From positions 89,247 to 153,246 of the forward strand of contig NZ_BSOA01000053.1 in the NCBI RefSeq assembly GCF_030160275.1: 64,000 nt of DNA, read 5' to 3'. Both the position numbers and the translations under genes were made by a program. The notes beneath the pieces were generated by a model, which worked only from the letters and a program-made list of their open reading frames with translations, was not told the origin of the DNA and searched no databases. Below, piece after piece: positions 1 to 7,859 of the stretch. Origin of the DNA: Dyella flagellata. Its GTDB lineage: Bacteria; Pseudomonadota; Gammaproteobacteria; Xanthomonadales; Rhodanobacteraceae. Each line of letters begins with the position of its first letter. The first letter of the stretch is position 1.

Positions 1-151
1 GAAGCTGCGCAAGGTATGCATGGGTGGCAACGGCTTTCGCATCTTGGGGACCTCACCCGGCATGAATCGCATTCATCGCGCGCTGAAAAACGATCGCTTC
101 TTGCGGCGATCTTGGCGTCGAATAATAGCGCGCCCTCAATACGGATCGCGC
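1..151. other. Non-coding leader region at window edge
   Basis: No convincing gene is visible. The frame of the downstream hydrolase stays open through this stretch, but the encoded residues are basic and lack family features, and a signal peptide begins only at 152. A short inverted repeat, ATGAAT-CGC-ATTCAT, lies at 62-76 and could be an operator. The upstream neighbour is outside the window. Confidence 0.4.
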
Positions 152-1096
152 ATGATGTATCGACTGCTTTTCGGCCTGGCCATGGCCCTCTCGTTCCTCA
201 GTCCGGCCACTTGGGCCGCCTCGCTGCACGAAGGCTGGCAGCAAGTGGATGGCCTTGAGCTGTTTTATCGCGAAGCCGGCGATCCCCACGCACCCACGGT
301 CGTCTTTCTGCATGGCAATCCGCTTTCTTCCATCATGTATGCGCAGGTGATGGAGGAGCTAGCTGCTAGCCAGTCCGTGCACGTGATTGCCATGGACTAT
401 CCCTCCTTCGGCTATTCCGACGCGCCGGATCACATCCGCTACCGCTACACCTTCGATCACCTGGCCGAAACGGTAAGCCATTTCCTCAAGCTGCGCGGCA
501 TCGCGCGATACGCCTTGTACATGCAGGATTACGGCGTGCCGGTCGGGTTTCGCTTGATCAGTGCCAATCCGCGCGCCATCACCGCGATCATGGTTCAAAA
601 CGGCGTCATCCACCTGGATGGCTTTCCTGCCGCGCAGGATCCCGATGGGGAATTGCGACGCCACTGGCAGCATCGCAATCCGGCCGTCGATGCGCGTCGC
701 ACCGCCTATATCCGCGCCCTGGCTTATCCGCAGGCCGCGCACTGGTCCGATGAGGACCATGCCGGTGCTGATGCCACCCTGCAAATGATCGCCGCCTTCC
801 AGCGTCCCGGCGTGATCGATGCGCGCAACGACCTGTGGTTCGACTACGGCAACAACGTCGCGCGCTACCCGGCATGGCAAGCCAGCTTGCGCAGCTTGCA
901 CGTTCCGGTGCTGGTGCTGTGGGGCAGGCAAGATCAGTTCTTCACCACGCCGGGCGCCGAGGCCTATCGGCGCGATGCGCCCCAGGCGGAAGTGCATATC
1001 CTCGACAGCACGCACTTTGCCACGCTGGACGCGCCGGACCAGGTGGCTGCGCTGGTGGGTGATTTTCTCCGCCGGCATCGGGACGAGCTGCACTAA
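152..1096 (+). CDS. Secreted alpha/beta hydrolase, epoxide hydrolase/haloalkane dehalogenase type
   Basis: An alpha/beta-fold hydrolase of 314 aa. The chosen start gives a clean signal peptide (MMYRLLFGLA.. to ..ATWA, cleavage near residue 22), so the enzyme is probably periplasmic. Visible motifs are the oxyanion-hole HGNP (54-57), a nucleophile-elbow Asp in MQDYG (D126), an acid in WGRQD (D261) and the catalytic His in STHF (H288). An Asp nucleophile rather than Ser is the hallmark of epoxide hydrolases and haloalkane dehalogenases, so an esterase is unlikely. The frame is open upstream to base 20, but those residues look non-coding. The substrate cannot be told. It is followed by a hairpin and then dapB on the same strand. 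Confidence 0.8.
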   Translation: MMYRLLFGLAMALSFLSPATWAASLHEGWQQVDGLELFYREAGDPHAPTVVFLHGNPLSSIMYAQVMEELAASQSVHVIAMDYPSFGYSDAPDHIRYRYTFDHLAETVSHFLKLRGIARYALYMQDYGVPVGFRLISANPRAITAIMVQNGVIHLDGFPAAQDPDGELRRHWQHRNPAVDARRTAYIRALAYPQAAHWSDEDHAGADATLQMIAAFQRPGVIDARNDLWFDYGNNVARYPAWQASLRSLHVPVLVLWGRQDQFFTTPGAEAYRRDAPQAEVHILDSTHFATLDAPDQVAALVGDFLRRHRDELH

Positions 1097-1112
1097 GGCG
1101 CGGTTCTTCGTA

Positions 1113-1141
1113 AGCCCAAGTCTCTTTGGCAGACTTGGGCT
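1113..1141 (+). terminator. Hairpin between hydrolase gene and dapB
   Basis: An 11-bp perfect stem, AGCCCAAGTCT / AGACTTGGGCT, closes a 7-nt loop 17 bp after the hydrolase stop. There is no U-tract, so it may be a weak or factor-assisted terminator or an RNA-stability element. Confidence 0.5.
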
Positions 1142-1193
1142 GAGCGGCGAATCTTGCGAAGATGTCCGGCAGAGAAGTGCCAGGACACCCCAC

Positions 1194-1997
1194 ATGACCC
1201 AACCCATTCGCCTCGCCATCAGCGGCGCCTCCGGCCGCATGGGGCGCGCCTTGCTCACCCTGGTGCGCGAGGACAGCCGGTTCGAACTGGTGGGCGCCCT
1301 GGTGTCCGCAAGTTCGGCGCACAACCAGGCGCCGGTCTTTTCCGATTCGCCCACATCGCTGCGCTATACGCACGATTGGAGCGCCATGGTGGCGGAGGTC
1401 GTGATCGATTTCAGCGGACCGGAAGGGCTGACCGAAGCGCTTGCCTATTGCACAGCGCGGCATGCCGCCCTGGTCACAGGGACGACGGGCATCGACGCTG
1501 CGCTGCAGGCCAGGCTCGATGAAGCAACGCGGCATATCCCGCTGCTGCACGCCGCCAACTTCAGCCTGGGTGTCGCGGTGTTGAAGCGCTTGTTGCGAGA
1601 GGCGGCCATGGCGTTGCCCGACTGGGACCTGGAAATCGTCGAGGCCCATCATGGACGCAAGGAAGACGCGCCTTCCGGCACCGCGCTTGCGTTGGGACAT
1701 GCCGCTGCCCAAGCGCGCGGCACGAGCTTGGCGAAGGATGCCGTATACGTGCGTGAGGGTCGTCCCGGTGCACGCCGCAGCGGCAGCATAGGCTTTGCCG
1801 TGGTGCGCGGAGGCGACGTGGTGGGCGAGCACACTGCGCTGCTGCTCGGCCAGGGCGAGCGCGTCGAACTCAGTCACCGTGCTACCGAGCGCTCCATTTT
1901 CGCGCGCGGGGCACTGGAAGCGGCGGCATGGCTGGCCGGTCGAAAGTCCGGCGGCTATGCCATCGACGATATGCTGCAAGCTCGTCTCGGCAGGTAG
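1194..1997 (+). CDS. dapB: 4-hydroxy-tetrahydrodipicolinate reductase
   Basis: DapB (267 aa) reduces 4-hydroxy-tetrahydrodipicolinate with NAD(P)H in the lysine/diaminopimelate pathway; DAP also feeds peptidoglycan. The N-terminal nucleotide-binding loop is GASGRMG (11-17). The family signature EAHHGRKEDAPSGTA carries the catalytic His and Lys. Length is normal for the family. The frame is open far upstream, but only the ATG at 1194 gives the canonical N-terminus MTQPIRLAISG. The stop codon TAG (1995-1997) is formed by the GTAG head of a REP dimer that begins at 1994, so the 3' end of the gene and the repeat are fused. Confidence 0.97.
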   Translation: MTQPIRLAISGASGRMGRALLTLVREDSRFELVGALVSASSAHNQAPVFSDSPTSLRYTHDWSAMVAEVVIDFSGPEGLTEALAYCTARHAALVTGTTGIDAALQARLDEATRHIPLLHAANFSLGVAVLKRLLREAAMALPDWDLEIVEAHHGRKEDAPSGTALALGHAAAQARGTSLAKDAVYVREGRPGARRSGSIGFAVVRGGDVVGEHTALLLGQGERVELSHRATERSIFARGALEAAAWLAGRKSGGYAIDDMLQARLGR

Positions 1998-2060
1998 GCT
2001 GGGATGGCAATCCCAGCATCGGCCGCCGCATGGAAAGCTGGGATTATCATCCCAGCCTAC
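1994..2060. repeat. REP dimer 1 (GTAG type), overlapping dapB stop and glpQ-like 5' end
   Basis: Inverted pair of REP units. The left half starts GTAGGCTGGGAT and closes ATCCCAGC; after a 19-nt spacer comes GCTGGGAT..ATCCCAGCCTAC. The loops differ between halves (GGCA on the left; ATGATAAT on reverse-complementing the right), so the two halves are diverging. It contributes the dapB stop and contains the ATG at 2004 that opens the next frame. Confidence 0.95.
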
Positions 2061-3140
2061 ACGTTCGCCGCCTGCCTTGGAGTCGTAGCGATGTCCGCCA
2101 GCGTCCACGCCAACGAAAAGCCGATCGCTGCCAAGGTGCTGGTGATCGGCCATCGCGGCGCCAGCGCATTGCGGCCCGAGCACACGCTGGCCTCCTATGC
2201 CAAAGCCATCGCCGACGGCGCGGATTACGTGGAACCGGACCTGGTGATGACCAAGGACGGCGTGCCGGTGGCCCGCCATGAAAACGAGATCAGTGGCACC
2301 ACCGACGTGGCCAGCCATCCGGAGTTCGCTTCGCGCAAGATCACCAAGACGATCGACGGGCACCGCGTCACCGGCTGGTTCACCGAGGATTTCACGCTTG
2401 CCGAGCTGAAAACCTTGCGCGCGCGCGAACGTTTGCCCGAGTACCGCAGCACGCAATACGACGGCGATTTCCAGGTACCAAGCTTCGACGAAATCATCGA
2501 CTTCGTCGCCACCGAAGCGGCCACGCGCGGTCGCGTCATCGGCATCATTCCGGAGATCAAGCACGGCACGTATTTCCAGAAGATCGGCTTGCCAATGGAG
2601 GGCCGCGTGCTGGCGATCATCGCTGCGCATCGCTACACGCAGCGTGCGCCGGTGGAAATCCAGTCGTTCGAAATCGCCAACCTGCGTTATTTGCGCGGCA
2701 AGCTGGGTAAGAACCACCCGAATGTACGCCTGCTGCAATTGATCGATGACGCGCATGAGCAGCCTTATGACGTGACGGCGGCGGGTGCCAAGCTGAGCTA
2801 TGGCGACATGATCACGCCAGCGGGCCTGCGCGAGATCGCCACTTATGCCGATGCGATCGGCCCCAACATCCGCGCGATCATTCCCTTGCAGGCCGACGGC
2901 AGCCTGGGCTCCCCCACGCCGCTGGTGCATGATGCGCACGCGGCAGGCCTGGAGCTGCACCCGTATACGTTTCGCCCCGAAAACCATTTCCAGGCGAAGA
3001 ATTTCTGGCAGGGCAGTGATCCGAAGACTTTCAATGAGGCCGGTTCGGTGGCGGAGATCCGGGCCTATCTGGCCGCGGGGATCGACGCTTTCTTTACCGA
3101 CGACCCGGCGATCGGGCGCAAGGCGGTGGACGGGCGGTAG
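2004..3140 (+). CDS. glpQ: Glycerophosphodiester phosphodiesterase, GlpQ-like, with REP-derived N-terminus
   Basis: GDPD-family enzyme hydrolysing glycerophosphodiesters to glycerol-3-phosphate and an alcohol. Family signatures include IGHRGASALRPEHT near the N-terminus, then DYVEPDLVMTKDGVPVARHE (metal-binding Glu/Asp), IPEIKH and FFTDDP at the C-terminus. GlpQ homologues are periplasmic. Two starts are possible. ATG 2004 gives 378 aa whose first residues run through the REP dimer (..AGIIIPAY) into TFAACLGVVAMSASVHA-NEK, which together read as a signal peptide. ATG 2091, preceded by GGAG, gives 349 aa with no signal sequence. The hydrophobic and AXA-like remnant just before NEKP outside the repeat suggests a real signal peptide was interrupted by the REP. 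Enzyme call firm, start uncertain. Confidence 0.88.
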   Translation: MAIPASAAAWKAGIIIPAYTFAACLGVVAMSASVHANEKPIAAKVLVIGHRGASALRPEHTLASYAKAIADGADYVEPDLVMTKDGVPVARHENEISGTTDVASHPEFASRKITKTIDGHRVTGWFTEDFTLAELKTLRARERLPEYRSTQYDGDFQVPSFDEIIDFVATEAATRGRVIGIIPEIKHGTYFQKIGLPMEGRVLAIIAAHRYTQRAPVEIQSFEIANLRYLRGKLGKNHPNVRLLQLIDDAHEQPYDVTAAGAKLSYGDMITPAGLREIATYADAIGPNIRAIIPLQADGSLGSPTPLVHDAHAAGLELHPYTFRPENHFQAKNFWQGSDPKTFNEAGSVAEIRAYLAAGIDAFFTDDPAIGRKAVDGR

Positions 3141-3150
3141 CAGGCGGCCC

Positions 3151-3214
3151 ATAGGCTGGGATGAAATCCCAGCTTTCTCGTACAGGGCGATGCTGGGATT
3201 TCATCCCAGCCTAC
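3151..3214. repeat. REP dimer 2
   Basis: Head-to-head REP dimer 11 bp after the glpQ-like stop. The outer left tetranucleotide is ATAG, the right is CTAC. Both halves have a shortened GAT-GAA-ATC type loop that matches between halves, unlike most other copies. Confidence 0.93.
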
Positions 3215-3267
3215 GACGCACAGTGTTGTGAGGCCACGGCAAAGCCGGTAGCATTCTCGCCACTCAC

Positions 3268-3416
3268 TGTCATTGGGGAGTAGCCATCCTCGTGCGGCGG
3301 CCGTCAGGCCTCCAAGCATCGGGGAACCCGCGTCAACATACTTGAAGCCTCGGCTTCATGGCGCGGGTGGTTGTCGCAGGCGTTCGGTTTGCGACGGTCC
3401 GGCGAGACCTTTGGCC
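3268..3416 (+). promoter_or_regulatory. yybP-ykoY family (manganese) riboswitch
   Basis: The 5' conserved strand GGGGAGTAGCC (3275-3285) and the 3' conserved strand CGTCAACATAC (3331-3341), with the closing GGCGAGACCTTTGG (3401-3414), match the yybP-ykoY consensus as I know it, and the spacing fits a P1-P4 arrangement. This class senses Mn2+ and typically precedes genes of Mn/Ca exporters, which is exactly the position here. Assigned from motif memory; a covariance-model hit would settle it. Confidence 0.85.
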
Positions 3417-3434
3417 ACGACGCGCTCATCCTAA

Positions 3435-3480
3435 GCCGGGCGAGCGGCGTACGTGCGCCACTGGTTTGCGCTCGCCCGGC
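3435..3480 (+). promoter_or_regulatory. Expression-platform hairpin before exchanger start
   Basis: Perfect 12-bp stem GCCGGGCGAGCG / CGCTCGCCCGGC lies between the riboswitch core and the ATG at 3493. It ends two bases before the CGGAATGGATC that should hold the ribosome-binding region, so it could sequester or free translation initiation, or act as a switchable terminator stem. Confidence 0.6.
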
Positions 3481-3492
3481 CCGGAATGGATC

Positions 3493-4494
3493 ATGCTTAT
3501 CACCGCGTTGCTGTTTCTGCTTTCCGCGGCAGCGATCTACGCAGCCTGCGAATACTTCGTCAACAGCATCGAATGGCTGGGCCACAAGCTCAAGCTCGGC
3601 GAGACCGCCACGGGTACGGTGCTGGCGGCGTTCGGCACGGCATTGCCGGAAAGCGCTGTGACGTTCGTGGCGGTGATCATGGGTCGCACGCCCGAAGTGC
3701 GCGACATTGGTGTCGGCGCGGCGATGGGTGGCCCTCTCGTGTTGGCAACGATCGCTTATGCGGTGGTGGGCATTGCGCTGTGGAGTTGTCGCAAGCGCCT
3801 GGGCCGCGCCACCCTGCATGTGCAGGTGAAGAATGCGCGGCTGGCGCGCGATCAGGGCTGGTTCCTCTCGATCTTCATCGTGAAATGCGCGCTTGGCTTG
3901 CTGGCTTTTGCGTTCAAGCCATGGCTTGGCGTGCTGTTTCTGTTGGCCTACGCGCTTTACGTGTGGCGCGAATTGAAAGACGAGGGTGACACGGCCGATC
4001 ACGAGGAGCTGGAGCCGTTGAAGTTTCAGCCGCGTGCGGCGATTCCTTCGATGCTGGCCGTGTCGCTGCAGGCGATGATTTCCTTATTGGTGATTGCGGT
4101 GGCCTCGCACGTTTTCGTCTCGCAGATCGAAAGCATTGGACTGGCCGTGCATCTTCCGCCGCATCTGGTGGCGCTGGTGCTGAGTCCGGTGGCCACCGAG
4201 CTGCCCGAAACCATGAATGCGCTGATCTGGGTACGCCAGGGCAAGGAGCGGCTTGCCCTGGCGAATATCTCCGGTGCGATGATGATCCAGGCCACCGTGC
4301 CCAGTGCGCTCGCGATCTTCGCCACGCCCTGGTTGTTCGATGCGCCTCTGGTGGTGTCGGGCGCGCTGACCATGCTGGCGATCGTTTATTTGTGGGGATT
4401 GTTCAAGCGCGGTCGGGTCGATGGCCGCGCTTTGTTGCCGGTGGGTTTGCTCTACGTCGTGTTTGCGTTTTATGTCGTGCACGCTCTCGCGTGA
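3493..4494 (+). CDS. Cation/calcium exchanger (CaCA family, YrbG-like)
   Basis: Inner-membrane CaCA-family exchanger of 333 aa, very hydrophobic, with the two inverted alpha-repeats typical of the family: GTALPES (48-54) and ATELPET (234-240). The frame is open from 3358, but those residues fall inside the riboswitch, and the protein proper starts at MLITALLFLL. Family members exchange Ca2+ or other divalent cations for Na+ or H+. The manganese-type riboswitch upstream makes Mn2+ (or Ca2+/Mn2+) efflux the most economical role; this is inference. It converges on the TPR gene with only 10 bp between stops. Confidence 0.9.
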   Translation: MLITALLFLLSAAAIYAACEYFVNSIEWLGHKLKLGETATGTVLAAFGTALPESAVTFVAVIMGRTPEVRDIGVGAAMGGPLVLATIAYAVVGIALWSCRKRLGRATLHVQVKNARLARDQGWFLSIFIVKCALGLLAFAFKPWLGVLFLLAYALYVWRELKDEGDTADHEELEPLKFQPRAAIPSMLAVSLQAMISLLVIAVASHVFVSQIESIGLAVHLPPHLVALVLSPVATELPETMNALIWVRQGKERLALANISGAMMIQATVPSALAIFATPWLFDAPLVVSGALTMLAIVYLWGLFKRGRVDGRALLPVGLLYVVFAFYVVHALA

Positions 4495-4504
4495 CGGCTC
4501 GCTC

Positions 4505-5257
4505 TCAGGATTCACCCAGGCGTGACAGTTCAAGCCTGGCCGCCTTGAGCCATTCCTGTTCCTTGCGGCGGTAGTAGCGGGGCATCAGCTCGGCGCGCCG
4601 AAGCTGGCCCTGCAGTACGCTGCGAGCTTCGTCGCGGTGTTGGCTGCGGCCGAGCAGGCGGCCGTAGCGAAAGCGTCCTTCTTCGCCTGGATAGCTGTCG
4701 GCCAGCACGCGGTATTGCGCCAGCGCCGCTTCGGTTTCACCGAGTTCTTCGAGGCAGCGCGCGTAGAGCAGTTGGCCATCGTTCGACTTGTAATTGGGAT
4801 TGGCCTTGGCCAAGGCGTCCAGTGTCTGGCGCGCGTCGGCAAAATGCTCGTTGCCGGCTTGCGCCTGGGCCAGCCCCAGCATGAAGTCCGGATCGGTGGC
4901 ATACATGCCGTTGAGGAGCCCCTGGTATAGCTCCTGCGCGTTGGCGTAATCGCCTTGCTGCAGGCATTCCTCGGCGAGGCGGCGGCGGTTGTCCACGGTA
5001 TTGCTGATTTCCAGCTGCCGTTGCAGCTCGCGCCGGCGCCGCTGCGGATCGATCATGTTGATCGCGCTGCGGGCCGCTGTGCGCCCGCGCGGGTCATGGC
5101 GCAGATCGGGAATGACCGCGATCAACACGTAGACGAGCACGGCAAGATAGGACCCGATCAGGATCAGCCAGATCCAATACAGCGAGCGACCGCTGCGGAT
5201 CACGTGCACGGCACAGGCGATCTGCAAGGCCAGGGACAGCAGGAACACGAAAGACAT
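4505..5257 (-). CDS. Membrane-anchored TPR protein
   Basis: A 250-aa protein with two N-terminal hydrophobic segments (about residues 2-17 and 27-48), a basic stretch RRRRELQRQLE, then TPR-like helical repeats (EECLQQGDYANAQELYQGLL; ARQTLDALAKANPN; CLEELGETEAALAQYRVLA). It probably faces the cytoplasm and scaffolds protein contacts. It is the last gene of a minus-strand run beginning with the oxygenase at 8558, 75 bp after the small membrane protein. No enzymatic motif is visible. Its place in the operon makes it a candidate scaffold for the radical SAM/Lgt-like cassette. Confidence 0.75.
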   Translation of the reverse strand: MSFVFLLSLALQIACAVHVIRSGRSLYWIWLILIGSYLAVLVYVLIAVIPDLRHDPRGRTAARSAINMIDPQRRRRELQRQLEISNTVDNRRRLAEECLQQGDYANAQELYQGLLNGMYATDPDFMLGLAQAQAGNEHFADARQTLDALAKANPNYKSNDGQLLYARCLEELGETEAALAQYRVLADSYPGEEGRFRYGRLLGRSQHRDEARSVLQGQLRRAELMPRYYRRKEQEWLKAARLELSRLGES

Positions 5258-5332
5258 GGCTTCCCTCGAAGCGATTTACACCTACGATTTTAGGGCATGG
5301 GCCCGATGCAGGCGCAGGGCCTTGTGCCCCAT

Positions 5333-5653
5333 TTACTCATGGATACCGCTCAGCATGCCAAAGCACGCGGCGACCAACAGCAGCGCGACGGCAACGAAGG
5401 AGGCCAGCCCCAGCAATAGACCTTTGCCGATGCGCGGGTTGCTGCCGGCGAGCATGACGATGCCGGCGACAAGAATGGCCGCTGGTGGTAACAGTGCCAA
5501 GAGCGGGATGCGGGTTGCAACGATGATGATCTCGCCCACCACCATGAGGAGCCATGCCAGGCCGATGCCACCCCAAACCGAACCGCCGCCGGGGGCCGGC
5601 TCCGGGTCGGATAGCGGCGATTGCGGCGGCTCATAAGGCTGGTGATCGCTCAT
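5333..5653 (-). CDS. Small membrane protein of unknown function
   Basis: A 106-aa protein not recognised. It has a Pro/Gly-rich hydrophilic N-terminus (about 25 aa) followed by three hydrophobic stretches (WGGIGLAWLLMVVGEIII, LLALLPPAAILVAGIVML, GLLLGLASFVAVALLLVAA). Its ATG overlaps the stop of the radical SAM gene as ATGA, so the two are translationally coupled and its role is probably tied to that enzyme, for example as a membrane partner (inference). Confidence 0.7.
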   Translation of the reverse strand: MSDHQPYEPPQSPLSDPEPAPGGGSVWGGIGLAWLLMVVGEIIIVATRIPLLALLPPAAILVAGIVMLAGSNPRIGKGLLLGLASFVAVALLLVAACFGMLSGIHE

Positions 5654-7086
5654 GGCGCGTCTTCCTCGACAGCGCGGGCCTGTTCGATTTCACGCCGCAA
5701 CGCGGCCAGCTTGTTCGCCTTGTCGTCGCGGTAGAACAGGTTGAACGTGTCGAACGGAATGAGGCGGCCATCCGGCTGGGCGATGTGCACGCAGGACTTC
5801 TTCACCGCGCGCAGGTCGAAGCCGTGTGCGTCGATGAACTGCATGATCAGCACGCGGAACACATTGCGATAGGAGAGTTCGGCCGGCGCCTGCACCTGCG
5901 GCAGGCAGCACAGCAGGTCCGACAGGGAGCAGGCTTGCGATTCGGGCGAATGGTTGGTGGCGAACAGCTCGAATACGTGGGCGCGCAGCTCTTCATCGCG
6001 CTCGACCACGATGGTGTTGCGCCCCTTGCTGACCAGGGTTTCGGGCGAGACGAAGCGCGTCAACGGCAGTACCTGTTCGCCAAGCTTCAAAGCATAGGCC
6101 ATGGCCAGGCAATCGGGATTGCAAGGCACGGGAATCAGGTCGTCGGGGCGAAAGACCGTGCTTTGTTCGAGGATGCGGCGACGCACTTCGCTCAAGGTGA
6201 GGCGATCGCGTTCGGGGTCATAGCCTTCCAGGCGGCCAGCGGCTTGGATCGGCTGGAAGGTGACGCCGCGCACGCAAGGTTGGGTGAGGGCGAATTCGAT
6301 GATCGAGCCCAGCTCTTCGTCGTTGAGCCCTTTCTTGACGGTGACCACCAGGGTGGTGGAGATGTCGTGGCGGTTGAGGTTTTCCAGCGCCTGCAGGCGT
6401 ATGTCGCGCAACTTCGCACCGCGCAAGTCCTTGTGTACTTCGTCGCGCAGCGAATCGAATTGCAGATACAGCTCGAAGCCGGGCTGGTAGTCGGCAAGCC
6501 TTGCTGCAAAATCAGCTTCGCGGGCGATGCGCAGGCCATTGGTGTTGACCATCAGGTGGCGGATCGGGCGTTGCCGGGCAGCGTCGAGAATGGCGAAGAA
6601 ATCCGGGTGCAGGGTGGGCTCGCCGCCGGAAATCTGCACTACGTCGGGCTCGCCTTCATTGGCGACGACGGCATCGAGCATGCGCTCGATGGTGGCCAGG
6701 TCACGGTAGCCTGGACGATGCGGGCCGCTTTCCGCGTAGCAGATCGGGCAACGCAGATTGCAGTGATCGGTGATTTCCACCAGGGTCAGGCAGGAGTGCT
6801 GCATGTGCTCCGGACACAGGCCGCAGTCGTACGGGCAGCCGAAATGCTGTGGCGTGTTGAATTGCCGAGGCAGTTCCGGCGGCTTGATGTACACCTCGCG
6901 GCATTGGCGGTAATACGCCGCATCGTCGGCGATCAGCACGCGTTCGCGGCCGTGATGCGGGCACCACTTTTCGAGGTAGACGCGTTCGTCCTTGATCAGG
7001 ATTTTCGCTTCGACGCGGCGCAGGCAGGTGCTGCAGACGGATACGGCGCTGTCGTAGAACAGATATGGCCTTACCTTGGCTCCCAT
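5650..7086 (-). CDS. Radical SAM protein resembling tetraether lipid synthase (Tes)
   Basis: 478 aa. The radical SAM triad CNLRCPIC (C109, C113, C116) is followed by GGEP (154-157). N-terminal to it are C18/C21, CPHHG (42-46) and CPYDCGLCPEH (84-94), and towards the C-terminus a further Cys set (CNPDC; CSLSDLLCC). This N-terminal zinc/cluster pattern before VEITDHCNLRCPIC is how archaeal Tes (MJ0619 family) is built; Tes joins lipid tails carbon-to-carbon. Bacterial homologues are known, but their products are largely uncharacterised. The start at 7086 overlaps the 3' end of the Lgt-like gene by 16 bp. Lipid C-C coupling is inference from family; a different radical SAM reaction is possible. 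Confidence 0.82.
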   Translation of the reverse strand: MGAKVRPYLFYDSAVSVCSTCLRRVEAKILIKDERVYLEKWCPHHGRERVLIADDAAYYRQCREVYIKPPELPRQFNTPQHFGCPYDCGLCPEHMQHSCLTLVEITDHCNLRCPICYAESGPHRPGYRDLATIERMLDAVVANEGEPDVVQISGGEPTLHPDFFAILDAARQRPIRHLMVNTNGLRIAREADFAARLADYQPGFELYLQFDSLRDEVHKDLRGAKLRDIRLQALENLNRHDISTTLVVTVKKGLNDEELGSIIEFALTQPCVRGVTFQPIQAAGRLEGYDPERDRLTLSEVRRRILEQSTVFRPDDLIPVPCNPDCLAMAYALKLGEQVLPLTRFVSPETLVSKGRNTIVVERDEELRAHVFELFATNHSPESQACSLSDLLCCLPQVQAPAELSYRNVFRVLIMQFIDAHGFDLRAVKKSCVHIAQPDGRLIPFDTFNLFYRDDKANKLAALRREIEQARAVEEDAP

Positions 7087-7820
7087 GCGCTGCGGTTCCC
7101 CTTGAACAATATTTGCGCGATCCGTGGAAGGTCCCGATGGTAGTAGAGCAAACCGGCGATGCAAAGCCACTGCAGGCCGGACATATGCCCCGGGTAGGCG
7201 TAGAACAGCGGCTTGATGAATTCCACCAGCAGGCGGAACAGGAGATAGCCGATCATGAAGGCGCGGAAGCGATCGCCCGGCGCCAACTCATGGCGGCGCA
7301 GGTGGATCCAGGCGTATTGGGCAAGCAAAAACAGGATTTCGTAGATTTGCGTGGGATGGCGCGCAATGCCGTCGCCGAAATCCACGCCCCAGGGCAGCGA
7401 AGTGGCGTTGCCGTAGGTATGGTCCTGCAATCCGGCCAGGTAGCAGCCAACGCGGCCTATGCACATGCCTACCGTAAGCGGCAGCACAAATGCATCACCG
7501 GTGGATTGCTGGATGCCGGCGATCTTCTTGCACAGCTCCACGCCCAACAAACCGCCGAGCAATGCGCCGATGATGGATTTGCCCAGCAGCAGGTTGCGCA
7601 GGTCGGGGAAGTTCGCAAACGCGGTGAGCGGATCGTCCAGCCAGTAGGAAAGCTTGGCGCCTAGCGCCGCACCGACGATGGCGCTGACGGCAATCCATGC
7701 CACTTCGTCCTTGTGCTTGAATGCGCCGGGCGCAAGGCGCTGGCGGGTCCATAAAAAAGTGCGAAAGCCGACCGCATAGGCCAGCGTCTCGCAGACGGTG
7801 TGAATTGCGACGGGCGTCAT
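7071..7820 (-). CDS. Lgt-like (prolipoprotein diacylglyceryl transferase family) membrane protein
   Basis: A 249-aa polytopic protein with the Lgt-fold landmarks GRVGCYLAG (122-130) and HPTQIYE (155-161). Canonical Lgt has GRxGNFxN and an HGG motif; here the Asn-containing part is CYLAG and the expected His position reads KSIIGALLGG, so residues thought essential for diacylglyceryl transfer appear substituted. It is therefore probably not housekeeping Lgt but a paralogue handling another lipid substrate. The frame opens at a TTG (7856); the ATG at 7820 is preferred (MTPVAIHT). Its 3' end overlaps the Tes-like gene, suggesting coupled synthesis. Confidence 0.8.
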   Translation of the reverse strand: MTPVAIHTVCETLAYAVGFRTFLWTRQRLAPGAFKHKDEVAWIAVSAIVGAALGAKLSYWLDDPLTAFANFPDLRNLLLGKSIIGALLGGLLGVELCKKIAGIQQSTGDAFVLPLTVGMCIGRVGCYLAGLQDHTYGNATSLPWGVDFGDGIARHPTQIYEILFLLAQYAWIHLRRHELAPGDRFRAFMIGYLLFRLLVEFIKPLFYAYPGHMSGLQWLCIAGLLYYHRDLPRIAQILFKGNRSAWEPR

Positions 7821-7859
7821 GGACGCAAGCAGGATGCACGCGCCGGACCGGCGCAAGCT

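Noticed and set aside
942..3152. Very long open frame on the minus strand across dapB and glpQ
   Set aside because: GC-rich antisense shadow of well-recognised plus-strand genes; the translation has no family features. Similar long antisense frames over carB (9751-13110), rpsA (20179-22014), the macroglobulin gene (34724-36544) and others were rejected for the same reason.
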